A stretch of DNA of 53,935 bases, taken from the NCBI GenBank assembly GCA_964058845.1, contig CAXKVR010000616.1:1-53935 (forward strand), read 5' to 3'. Numbering within the stretch: the stretch's first letter is position 1; every line of letters begins with the position of its first letter. Of this stretch, positions 35,336 through 46,330 are shown piece after piece. This DNA comes from Carex sylvatica (lineage: Eukaryota; Streptophyta; Magnoliopsida; Poales; Cyperaceae). A program made the position numbers and the translations under genes. The notes under the pieces are model-generated. The model saw only the letters and a program-made list of their open reading frames with translations. It made no database searches and was not told the DNA's origin.

Positions 35336-36775
35336 GAACTCTAATTTACTTGAACTTTAATTTTATAAATTTATTTAAACTTCAATTATAATATATTTAC
35401 TTGAATTATTTGAAGTAATCGAATTCCTTGAATTATTTGGATCCTAGTTTAATTACCAGAATTTAGGATAAATTAAATTGAATTTCTTGAATTACTTAAA
35501 CTCTAATTTTCTCTTAAAAAAATGGTACAAGCATAAGAATCATGTTTTTTGTTTTGTTGAATTTTTTATACAGTATCCGATTAGCTAATGAGTTTGAATC
35601 CAATAAACTATTTGAATTCAATTTGTGCTCATCCTTAACAAAAATTCTGCATTCGCCCTCGACCGTACATTAATTGAATCCACACACCACAATAAAAGAT
35701 TAGATAAAAATAGCAGATTATTTCTATGAAAAGTTACATACAATTGAAGGTCTCGGTCAAGTCCAGTTGAGCATTTGTTTATATCAGTAATGTACTGCTT
35801 TGATTAATTAATTAGAGTAGGAGGTTTCACATATCCGAGGGGCATGAACGCCATTATCAAATGGAAAATCTTGAGAATCCACCACCTTTCTTAACAATAA
35901 AGATGTCAACGATAACTACATAAATCTATACAAAAGGTGATTTTGTTTAATAAATAGTTAATAATTACCAAGTTTCAATTGACAAATAAATAAATAAATA
36001 TCATTATGAAAAGGTTAGACAAAATAGATAGCGGACTATTATGAAAAGAACTCTTACCAAATCTTGAATTATACTAAACCCAAATTAAACAAAAATACTT
36101 TTCCTCATTAACTGCACAACTGTACGGTACAATATTATCTAAAAAGTCATTATGTACAAACAAGGAATAGGCATTATTTTGTCTTCTATTATTAAATTAT
36201 TCATTTTTCATTACTATGATTTTCTTCAATTATCAGAAACTTTAAATAATCATCCTATCTTATATTTAATAATTTATACTTTAACCCAAATATTGCTCTA
36301 ATTTTGCTTCGGTAGAAAGGGCGGCCAAGTGCAGGACAACTTTATTAATTATATATATTTTTATTTTATACCAAAACGGGGGTAACGTTCTTACGACACT
36401 TTATAGATACACATTCATAAGCGTTAATGCATATAATTAGATATGGTATTTTAGTAGGTGTTTTGCTTTGATTTGACAAAAATCATGGAAACTTGCTTAC
36501 GGGCTATAAATTAACCAAAATAAATCATATAAACTGAAATAAGGGCTATAAACTTATTGCTTTGATTAAGATCTGGGTAAAAGAAAGCTAAATGAGGTGT
36601 TCTTAATCCGCGCTAAGGAACTGGTGTTCGGTGGGATTAAGCGGCTAAGGAAGCTAAATAAAGCGGATTAAGTCTTAAGGGGGCTTAATCCTTTGTTGCC
36701 AAACAGCTTCATTCAAATCTTTGAATTGTTTGGGTGAAAACGGCCGAGCTTTCTATTCATATCCTTAAAAAAAAA
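35336..36775. other. AT-rich spacer, no gene
   Basis: No coding stretch seen. At 36590-36720 there are repeated GGATTAAG/CTTAATCC words (GGTGGGATTAAGCGGCTAAG and neighbours) that look like the end of a decayed inverted-repeat element. Confidence 0.4.
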
Positions 36776-37985
36776 AAAAAAATTCAAACTATACCCTCGT
36801 TTTTCAATTTTGCTCCAACCGCTCGCATTGCTAGCGGTCGGCTCTGCCTCCTAACAAATAACATATAGATGAGGATTAATTGAAGAATAAAACTGTTTAT
36901 CATTTTTTTTTAATAAACATAGTATTGATTACAAATTTTATTATGTGGATATCAAATTCATAATATATAAGTACGAATAAATGACAAACAAAATAGAAAG
37001 AGTAAGGCTTAATTAGGTGTTACGGAGAACATAAGGCTTTCTATGCTATGGTCTCAAAAATCTATCGTATAAATTTTAAACTTCGATTTAAGTAGTTCAG
37101 TAATTTGTTTATATAATGAACTTGTAGAATACCAATTTTTACTATTTTTGAATTTTTTTACCATTTTTTATGATTCATAAAAGATGACAAAAAATTGTCT
37201 AAAACATGGGCACTTTATTTTATTTTTAAGTTTTTTTTTTTTCATCTTTCATATATAAATCATAAAATTAGTAAATTTTTTTTTAAAAATAGTAAAAATT
37301 AGTATTCTACAAGTTCATTATATAAACAAATTATTGAGATACTTTAATTGAAGTTTGAAGTTTATACAATAAGTTTTTGAATCCGTAACACAAAATGATC
37401 TTATGTTATTCATAGCAACTTAGCCTTACTCAAATAGAAATACTAATAATTAAAGTAAAAAGCTTCTCAAACAAAATTAAAAACATGGTTTGAAGTTTGA
37501 ACATGTATTGTTATTTTTTTGTTGACTTTGTAATATTTGATAATGTTGATTATTGTAAAATAATTTTTTCTGATGAATAATTAATGGATCATAAAATAAA
37601 AAACTTCAACTGAAGTTTTAAGACCTTAAACAACATTTTTTTTTTAAGTTCTGATTGCGTCAGCTGCTTGGTTGTCCGATGCTTTAGCCCCACCCACCCA
37701 GCCCTTCGTCTTTTTTTGAGTTTTATGAATTGTGATTAAATACTCGAATTAGATTTTTTTCTACCAAAAATTATAGCCGTTTAAAGTTTGTAAACAATGT
37801 ATTAATATTTTACTGCAAAAACATTGATGATGTACTAATATTTATACCATGGTTAATCTCAGTATAACTATAACGATGTTTAATTGTCAAAACGGTAGGA
37901 GGAGCAGGCTACTGTTAACAATGCCAGCGGTTGGAGGAAGTTCGAATTTTTGAGAAAAAACGAGGACACAGTTGAATTTTATTTT
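36776..37985. mobile_element. Inverted-repeat element interrupted by a MITE
   Basis: The left edge (ACCCTCGTTTTTCAATTTTG, CTCCAACCGCTCGCATTG) is matched in inverted orientation near 37880-37980 (TCCTCGTTTTTTCTC, CTCCAACCGCTGGCATTG). The identity is moderate, so the element is old. The younger element 37000-37431 lies inside it. No transposase reading frame remains. Confidence 0.55.
37000..37431. mobile_element. Foldback MITE, GAGTAAGGCT ends, perfect 9-bp duplication
   Basis: A 432-bp palindrome starting GAGTAAGGCTTAATTAGG and ending TAGCCTTACTC. It is flanked by a perfect 9-bp duplication AAATAGAAA at 36991-36999 and 37432-37440. The arms share TTTGTTTATATAATGAACTT with the complement in the right arm. 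It is a third Mutator-like foldback subfamily and is nested in the element 36776-37985. Confidence 0.88.
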
Positions 37986-38069
37986 TTGTGACCATCCAAT
38001 GATTTCTATACGAGAGATGAGCTGATCCTGTGTGAGAGTGGGTATTTAGAGACGAGAAGAGAGAAATAC

Positions 38070-38150
38070 CTTAGTTGGCTTTGCACCCAATGCAGCAGAG
38101 CACGCAAGTATCAAGAGCAGGAAGAGAAGAACCGACCAAGTTCTTTCCAT
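38070..38150 (-). CDS. Orphan signal-peptide exon of an unidentified secreted protein
   Basis: On the minus strand an ATG at 38150 opens a 27-codon exon that begins MERTWSV, continues with a Leu/Ile-rich hydrophobic core and small residues (ACSAALGA) typical of a signal peptidase site, then KPTK and a donor AAG|GTATTT at 38069. TATA-like and bZIP-like motifs precede it. The pattern fits the first exon of a small secreted plant peptide, such as a cysteine-rich peptide. No convincing following exon was found downstream, where repeat DNA lies. The gene is probably truncated, or the intron is long and its later exons were missed. Confidence 0.5.
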
Positions 38151-38199
38151 TTTTCAGAAGATGAGGGATTCAGAAGAGAGAAGCCAATACATGCATGAA

Positions 38200-38260
38200 G
38201 TCTCAAGCTCACAAATTTATACACGTCATGTCAGTGAGTCACATATATAAGGCGGTACAT
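38200..38260 (-). promoter_or_regulatory. Candidate promoter of the signal-peptide exon
   Basis: Reading the minus strand there is TATAAAT at 38221-38215, about 65 bases before the ATG, and another TATATAT at about 38249-38243. A TGACTCA site (38241-38235) and a TGACGT core (38227-38222) match known bZIP binding words. Spacing is plausible for a plant promoter. Confidence 0.45.
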
Positions 38261-38647
38261 GTACACTCGAAAAATCGTTTTTTTTTCCAGCTAAAATTTA
38301 CCAAGTGTTGGAAGCAACTGAATTAAAAGCATCCACTAGTACACCCATGCCTCCACCGACCAACAAACCCCAGTTATTGCATTAATTAATTGATTTGATA
38401 TTATCATATTGGGGAGATCTGTCATGTTCACACTAATAAACGCAATTTTTTAGGTGAAAAAACAGCAGTAATAGAGTAAATAGGAGTGGCGGAGGTGAAT
38501 TATTTATGACCGTAGGAGTACTTCTCTTGGCGAAATATCATATAAACTCTTGACTAATCTAATCGTGGGGTCAATTCACAATTTCACACGCATCCGCCTG
38601 CCAAATTAAGTCACCAACAACAATGCCACATGCATGCATGCACGCAT

Positions 38648-38829
38648 CCGATGCCCATTGGACCTACTTTGGTTCGATGGGTGATCTGACAATCCAATTA
38701 CATCAAGATTTGTGTGCTCTGTATTAAAATCCGTATGAGTTTTTATCAATTTCCGTGCGCACAGATCTTAATGCTAATTATACGGTGATAGAGCTAATTA
38801 AACCTAAAAGTAGGTCCAATGCCCATCGG
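38648..38829. mobile_element. MITE, same family as 13838-14022
   Basis: Ends CCGATGCCCATTGGACCTAC and the complementary GTAGGTCCAATGCCCATCGG give a clear terminal inverted repeat of about 23 bp. Interior words TTAATGCTAATTATACGGTG and AAATCCGTATGAG also occur, inverted, in the 13838 copy. No transposase and no certain target duplication. Confidence 0.75.
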
Positions 38830-39320
38830 ACCTACTACTATCTCTATCCCGACACGGCACTGAATCACTGATGCTTCATTTGTCCTCTTCGTGCAGGATC
38901 CGATCTACCTTTGTCGGTGTGAACTTTCGCATTGAATCTCAGTATTAGTTTATTTCTCATTCGCAACATGCAAAATTGCGAAGCTTGTGCTGCATATCTT
39001 TTTATGCACGGTATCTAAAAAAGGTCAAATCGAGTAACCTAAAGCTATTTAACTGTACAATTCATGTCATATTACTATTTTCTTACTTTAACCGTGTATA
39101 TCGGTTTGAGATTTTTTTCTTTTCTTTTCAAAATTCTCATGTTCTTACTGCGAACAAAGTAAGTCGAGTATTGAGTATGTTTTGCAACCGTTGATATTTA
39201 TTTTTCTTTTGCGATTTGACCTCAGAAATCTAGATGCGACAAATATTATTTTCCATGTAAAATTCAGTTTCATTTACATTTTTATAAAGAAAAATACATT
39301 GATCTTCTGAGCTATCATAT

Positions 39321-40296
39321 TTGAGCATGTCTCCAACTAGTTTAGCAAAAAAATCCTCCTAATTTATCTAACTTTCATTTCTAGTATTTATATCTAAGCC
39401 TTTAAAGTTATATTTATAATATTTTACAATGCTACTCGTAAATATTTAAACTTTTATTTGCAAACATTTAAATATTAAATCTGTGTAGTTTTAACTCCTA
39501 ACTACTTTTGTTTTCAAGTCAAAAAAGAAAATATTACTTTCACTCACTTTTCTTCTTCTTTGATTATGCTCGATCTGCGATGAATTTTATGAATATAAAA
39601 ATATGAACGTTTTCTACTTGATTTTCTCTTTCAAATGTGATCCATGAAGAATTACTTCTGAGTTATTTTCATTTTTTTTAAAATAAAAGCAATGAGAACT
39701 TTAAATTTTCAAACTTTTAAACCTCAGTCTAAAACCATTTAAACTACTGCGTTTAAGCGTTTAAATCTATGATATCGATCATATAGTATCACGTGTTTAA
39801 ACCTCTGTCTACAATCATTTAAATTAGTTGTGTCAAGCATTTAAAGTAGTTGTGTCAAATATTTAAATAGTGTCAATGTCAGGTTTAAAAGATTGTTGAT
39901 CGAGGTTTAAAAACTTGAGAATTTAAAGTGCTCATGGGCTTTACTTTCAAAAAAATAAAAACAACGACTAAAAACAAGTAGAAAACGTTTGTATTTTTAT
40001 ATTAGTAAAATTCATCACGGATCGTTGAAAAAATAGACGATAATGATCAGAGAAAAAAGAGAGGGTGGAATGAATATTTCATTTTTTGACTTGAAGACAA
40101 AAATAGTTGAAAGTTAAAACTACTACATAAATAGTTAAAAGTTAAAACTACTCAGATTTATAATTTAAATTCTGCAGATAAATGTTTAAATGTTTATGAG
40201 TAGCATCGTAAGATATTATAAATAAAGTTTTAAATGTTTGAATATGAGCATTGTAATAAAAATTAAATATTAAATACTTGAAAGACACGCTCAAAA
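39321..40296. mobile_element. Long foldback element, about 1 kb
   Basis: A self-complementary region: left TTGAGCATGTCTCC, right GGAAAGACACGCTCAA-like; both arms carry ACAATGCTACTC/GAGTAGCATCG, TTTTCAAGTCAAAAAA/TTTTTTGACTTGAAG and CGTTTTCTACTTG/CAAGTAGAAAACG. The centre (about 39730-39930) has repeated GTTTAAACCTC, GTCTACAATCATTTAAA and AGTTGTGTCAA words. No open frame of note; target duplication not resolved. Confidence 0.75.
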
Positions 40297-40773
40297 ATTT
40301 ATTTGAGAAACAATTATCAGACTTTTTAAAAAAAAAAAGACCAAGACCCGTTTCAATGAATCATTAAACTTAAAAGTCATACCAAAAAGCAAAAAAGAAC
40401 GAAAGAAGAAAGTTCTAATCAAACCAAAAGGCAAAAGCACAGGCACCAAAAATATAACATCAAAACATAATTTAACTAAACTAAATTAAATTCCAGCAAG
40501 ACTAGCTACATATGTAGATAATAGTAGCATATAAAACAACCAGTCTAGGTCGAATTATCAGACAACGCACCGCCATCTGCTCATCATCAAGGGAAGCAAT
40601 TTCAAAGAGAATCTCATCCAAATCTACAGGTATCCAAACATAAGCTTCCTCTTGGATTTCCTTTTTGAATTTGCATGTCCAGTAAATTACAAGAGAAATG
40701 ATGGTAATTGAATTATTAAAGTACAAATCATTCATTTGTCTTCAAATACACTAAATTACTGCACTTACTACAA

Positions 40774-41010
40774 TTAGAACACAGTCCTTTTGGTTTTAGT
40801 AAGATTTTGTAATTGTCTTGTCCCATATAGAATCAAATATATTGAGCAAAATATATAATATTTAAAGAAGTGGTGATCCAAATCCTCTTGATTATAGCAA
40901 AATTGACAAGTTACATCTCTTTGCCATCCTCTACTGTGTAATTTCTTTTTGGTAAATATTTTGTTCTTATACATGAACCACATAAAAGCTCTGATATTTG
41001 ATGAAACAAA
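40774..41010 (-). pseudogene. LINE reverse-transcriptase C-terminal (zf-RVT) fragment
   Basis: The minus-strand frame reads FMWFMYKNKIFTKKKL, then HSRGWQRDVTCQFCYNQEDL, then DHHFF. This matches the pattern of the zinc-binding region at the end of plant LINE polymerases (RGW..., CxFC, ED..DHLFF). Only this piece remains; the reverse-transcriptase core and endonuclease are absent, and the frame stops shortly after. It is a 5'-truncated, decayed LINE copy or a captured fragment. Confidence 0.72.
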
Positions 41011-41794
41011 TAGTTTTCACTACAAGAAATGTTTGTCTTTTTGGACCCCTCTAAAATTAAGGAATAAATATAAAACAAAAATAGTTTCATATGAATAATA
41101 AGTTGAAAAGCATCATTCAATAATAATCAACGTCTTTGATATCAATCAAAACATGATTGAAATTTAATGATATTTTTACTTGTACATAGATAAAATAATA
41201 TAGATTATATATAACATATTTATTTTAATATTTAAATTTAAAATTTAAAATTATAATTTTTTTGAAAATAGAAGTCAAATAAAAGCATCAAAAACGAAAA
41301 CTCGTGAAGTTTTTTTTAAAATGTAATTACAGAACAATTAAATAAATACGACGAAGTATGAAGATTGAAGAATCTTCGCATTATACAATGGACCGGCAGG
41401 CAGTCACTATTTCAGTATTTTGAAACTTGGAGAGCCGTGTCAGTGTGCGCTCGAACAGCTGGAAGTCGCCGTCACGGTCTATAAACAGAGTCTACGCAAT
41501 TAATAAAATCCAATCAAAACGCTTTGTTCCTGTAACGTCTGTTACAGAAAACAGACGGAAAGAGAAAACTTTAATCGAATCAAAATCACATCAAATAAAA
41601 AGAGAAAAATACAATTTTTTTTTTTTGCAGGAATATTCCCCTAAAAAATTAAAGAAAACCCAGGAAGGGGGCGAAAGCCTAAAATTTCACGAAAAAGATT
41701 CCGGAATGTGACGCAAACCTGTCTCGCTTTCTCTCCCAACCCAAATCCGCCACTGCCAATTTCTTCTGTTATCTGGTTTTTGTTTTATTTTATA

Positions 41795-44700
41795 ATGCCC
41801 TGGTGCTCTCCGTTGCTCGGATCGCGGATTCGATCGTTTTTTCGCGATTACGACAGTCTCCAGGGTCTTGCGATCCTTCTGATATACATTCAGGTGAGTT
41901 CATCTCTAGGTTTTATTTGCATAATCGTTCGGATTTAGGGTTTTGATCATTATTTTACCAGGATGCCATTTTGCTAGCTCATTTGAAGTTTTGAGCAGCC
42001 TTTTTTTCAAGACTTAGTTAGGGTGCCAATCATCTCATAGCAAGGAAACTAATTTTCCTTCTTGGGATGTTTTATGATCTCCTTGGAAACGATTGATTAC
42101 TTTTCTCTTTCTGATTAATAGTGGTGCACAACTGGTACTAACTGTGTCTTTTTAACAAGATAAAGATTATGACGAACAAGTAATTTTTTACTGTTTCACT
42201 TAGTTAGTACAGTTGCTTCTGTTATTCCTGTTGTTCACTTTGTTTCTTGTTACTTAACTAAGGCATAATGAAGGAATAGGTGAACAGAGGCGGTGCTTAA
42301 AATGTCAATATACGGCAACATAACTTACTTAATCAAAGCATATTGGTTTTAGAATATCAAAGAACCCTCTGACCAGTAAGTTACTGGTGAAATTGTTGTT
42401 AACAGATCATGTATATTGACAGTGTGTACCTTTTAGGCCAAACCATAGTTGAACAAGTGTATAATTCTTCATAGATATTGTTAAACTAATACAGAAATAA
42501 AGTTTGTCTCAAAATTTATGCTGATAAAATAAGGTAAATTTAGTTTAGTTATGTATATATTTTACATGATTTGTTTCTATTCACGTGGCAAAGATTGGTT
42601 GTGCCTTGATCGGCTCACTTGGGGCACTATTCAATGGGGTACTACTGATAAATCTGGTGGTGGCATTATTTGCATTGGTGGCAATAGAGAGCGGCAACCA
42701 GACACTTGGCCGTACCTATGCTGTGCTTCTCTTCTTTGCCATTTTACTCGACATTGCCTGGTTTATACTCTTCTCCCGCACCATATGGTATGTAGACCTA
42801 TTTTTGTATTATAATGACCCAATAATATTCTTTTAGTTATTATTTTTTTAATTTATTTGTTTATGTATATGCTGGCTTTCCAATTTATCATTTTCTGTCA
42901 TGCATTTTATAGAGTCCTAATTGCACATTTTGCTATATCAAGGTGAAATTCAATTGTTCTAGTAAGCACCAGACAGCAGAGTCTAATACAAATCAAAATG
43001 TACCAAAAACTAATAGAAAAAAAGAATACAAAATGAAATTTAGAGCTCTCATCAGGAAGATCATCATTGAGCTGGAGCTGTTGAATTTGACTTGTACTGT
43101 CCTGAAATAATAAATCAAAGTTGACTGGTACAGGAACATAACTCCAAATGAGAAGTATGGGGCGCTAGTGGTCTTCTCAATACAGTTGGCACTGTGGATG
43201 CAAATCATTGGGTTCTCGTTCCGCGTTCTCTCGTCCTTTGTGTGGGTGCAGATGTACAGACTTGGTGTCTCATCAGAGAACACCAACCCGAGCTACCATG
43301 ACACAGAGTATGATGCGAGAAACAGCTTCCTGAACCGGGCTGGAGGTGTAACAAGAGAGAACTCCATCTCTGATGAGATCTTGGGTGGCTCCATTTATGA
43401 CCCTGCTTATTATTCTTCTCTTTTCAAGGATGTGCGCGATAATGGATGCATACATGAGGTGCGGGCTTCTTTTAACATTTTAAATTTGCTATTCTGCCTA
43501 ACAGTTTATTCGTCTGGGAACAGCTCTATGTAAATGAGCTGTTGAAAATTTCAAAATCACCCTGTAAACAGAAGCAGGTTAATTAGAAACCTCATTCACT
43601 CCTGACAAGATCTTGGGTTCCATGTATGATCGAAGGGTTATTGTTTTTCTTTTCTAAAGAATGTTCGGATTAACAGCTGCATGCGTGAGTAGATCATTCA
43701 GCGCAATTTTGCCCAGCAAAAAGTTTCAGAATATAACTAAAAATTATGTTAAAAAAGAAATAACTTGCATGCCTAAAACATAAGAAATGTCTTTAGTTAC
43801 CATGCCTTGCTCATTTTCCTCAAAGTATACTGGAAATATCAACTTTTTTTTTCCTAAGATCAATCGAGCAACCAGGGATCATGTTTTGATTTGTTTTCTC
43901 ATTCTGTTAATAATATTTTGGGGAATTAAAATCCATGATTTTAAAAGAAAATATCCCGAGTATCAGCATCTGCTGCCAGATGGCACCATTGTGCCATTAT
44001 TCAATCCGAATCATCTGACCTGCTCTAATGTAACACTGGTCATCCTAGTAAGGGGTGAATGGTCTGAAAAATACGATGTTCCTTAGATGGCTCAGAGGAT
44101 ATTATGCCACTAATGTCCCCTCACAATAATAGCAGGGGGTGTGAAAATCGTGGATTGTTAGGTCATGGAGGGGTGTGCATGATATATTTGCTTTTCTTAC
44201 TTTGTGATGCCAGATTCTTTTGATGCTGTCTTGTATATAGAACTCAATCAACACCATATAAAATTTCGTAGAAATGTATCATTCCAATGGACTTCTTTTT
44301 AATGTAGCAATGGTGGTTACTAAGTTTCAGCAGTGGCACAATATTATTACACACTGGGCTCTTGAATCAATACTGTACTAAAAGCCAAATCAACTGAAGA
44401 AAAAAAAGCTCAAAGTATAGTGGTTGGTAATCATTATGGGCTTTGAATCCAAGTTTGAATTGTATTTCTTGTTATTCAACTGACGATGTGATTTGTTTAT
44501 TGCAAAGGAGGATAAGCAAATAAGACCAGATGGAGAGTCAACATCAGCAAATGTTTCTCCGCAAATTAAAACGTGCACTAGTAGATATTTTCAGTCAATT
44601 GATGTAAGTCCAGCCCCCTATAAAATTTCCTGTTTCTTAATGCAGAAAGCTGCTTTTTTCCACTGCCACAACTGATAATGCTCAATAGTGTGAATACATG

Positions 44701-44960
44701 TACCATAGTGGTTAACCTGGCTGCTATTAACCAAGGACATTTGTGAAAAGATCATAAAAAGAGAGAAAACTAACATGGACCATACTTTTTTTTTATCCAG
44801 TTTCAGTATCAAAATCTACTAATTTTTTTTCCCCCTGTTATGTTATACCTTAGGTTTGTTTTTTTATTTTTTATTTAGCTTTAATTATTTTATCTGCTTT
44901 ATTAAAGAAATTATCCTCCGACAGGTTGATCCCACACTAACAGAGCCTTTGAATCACTAG
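41795..44960 (+). CDS. Four-pass membrane protein, AGTRAP-like plant family
   Basis: Five exons join in phase (41795-41893, 42594-42787, 43134-43458, 44508-44603, 44925-44960) to encode 249 residues. Four hydrophobic segments lie at about residues 24-43, 45-63, 73-95 and 107-137. They are followed by a hydrophilic tail rich in Ser, Asn and Asp (SSENTNPSYHDTEYDARN, GGSIYDPAYYSSLF). The membrane layout and words such as LLDIAWFILFSRTIW and FVWVQMYRLG resemble the angiotensin II type 1 receptor-associated protein family, which in plants has uncharacterised members; this assignment is from memory. The ligand is unknown in plants. The start ATG is the first in frame after a TATAATG context. Exon junctions phase 0, 2, 0, 0 all agree. 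Intron 3 contains a decayed copy of part of exon 3. Confidence 0.85.
43583..43691 (+). pseudogene. Decayed duplicate of the 3' end of exon 3
   Basis: The sequence GACAAGATCTTGGGTTCCAT, GTATGATC, CTTTTCTAAAGAATGT and GCTGCATGCGTGAG follows the order of exon 3 (GATGAGATCTTGGGTGGCTC, TTTATGACC, CTTTTCAAGGATGT, GGATGCATACATGAG) about 220 bases upstream. The copy contains frame-breaking differences and lacks splice sites, so it is a non-functional remnant of a local exon duplication. Confidence 0.72.
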
Positions 44961-46330
44961 CATAAAGAGAAAAAGGCTACATTGGGTTTGGCCCATTCTT
45001 TCAGCAGAATCATGAGCTTCCGCTACAACTAACATATGTTTAACTAACCCCATCCAGTGCAAGTGCAAATAAAAGACGGGAATATAAAAAGGTTTCACCT
45101 ATCTCGAGTCGTGATTTGGTTTGATGTGTAGTTGAAGAGGTGAGGTGACTGGAATTGTGCATGGCTAGGGTTTCATCGAGTTATTTCATTGTTTTTTCTC
45201 CTGATTTTTGTTGTTTATAGAGATAGAAGGCAAGAGAAAATTTTGGTTGAGTTATAGCTTGCGAGATTATTATTTGCAATGATTTTGTCCTTTTGCCCCC
45301 TTTATTTTGTGGAGGGTGGGGGCATCATATTATTCCGCTGCACAGTTCATGTAAATCTTTATGTGGATGTAAATATTTGAAGTGCAATTATTTTTTTATG
45401 CTTGCTCTGGAGTCAAATAGATGGAAGCCAATGAGTGGTTCCATACCCATGTGTGAAAAAAAAAATGGTTTGATGGACACTATTTGTCATTAATCGGGCT
45501 TGACCGTTTGATTGTTTGACCAACTGATCAGCACCTCTAAACTAATTATTAATTAGGACCAGCTTTCGTCCAATGGGTACAAACTAAAAGGAACTTTTTT
45601 CTTTTGCCTTTTCTTTTTCCCATTTGCTAGTTTTTGATGATCTTTAGATTCTGTGCAAGTCCACCGTTTATTAGGTCTTAAGCTAGAAAATTAAAACTGA
45701 CTGGCTTGTTTCCCTAATAATCTTCATCATTTGCTCGTACCATAAAATTAAGCCACTTTCCCATGATGATAGTAGTGCAATAACTTTGCTATGACATTCC
45801 ACAAAATTCCAGCTCTAGACAATAGCAACGAAACAGCGTTAACCAACTAGATATCAATGCTGACACAGATTTAAAAGCCGACCTTTAATATTTAGAATGA
45901 CTAACATTGAGATAGAAGAACGGATTCCCCATCTAAACTTCTGCAAATGGTAATACATCTTACTCATTTAGCCGTGTTAACATACATATTCAATGTAACA
46001 TCAGGATGATATTTCGAAGCATCCTTAAAAGCAATTTTTCATTATCAGCGGCACCGTGGGAAAGATTTGGTAATTTACCAAATTTGAGAAGGCTGAAGGA
46101 ACGTTTATTGGTCATAGGTTTCTTTTAGTATTTCGAAAAAAATAACACGTAGGTCAACTATTGAGGGTATAATAATGAATGTCTGAGGGAACCAAATCAC
46201 TTGTCCCCTTAGGCTGTGATCCAGTTGAGAAAAAATAGAGCTCATTAAAGAAAAGGAACAGGAGGAGAGGGAAAATGCTAGCAGACTAAATCTGTTCAAG
46301 CTCGTTATCTTGCTTCAGAAAAAGAAAATC
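44961..46330 (+). other. 3' flank and spacer, no gene
   Basis: After the stop codon at 44958-44960 there is AT-rich, non-repetitive sequence with no supported gene. It probably contains the 3' untranslated region of the upstream gene. Confidence 0.4.

Noticed and set aside
37887..38027. Possible second exon for the signal-peptide exon, with acceptor CACACAG and 46 in-phase codons
   Set aside because: The intron would be only 42 bases, shorter than usual plant introns, and the codons lie partly in the inverted-repeat element.
40502..40735. 77-codon minus-strand frame beside the LINE fragment
   Set aside because: It may belong to the LINE 3' end, but no motif is clear enough to extend the pseudogene.
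41427..41711. 94-codon frame upstream of the AGTRAP-like gene
   Set aside because: Lys/Ser-rich, low-complexity sequence in the presumed leader and promoter; no family resemblance.
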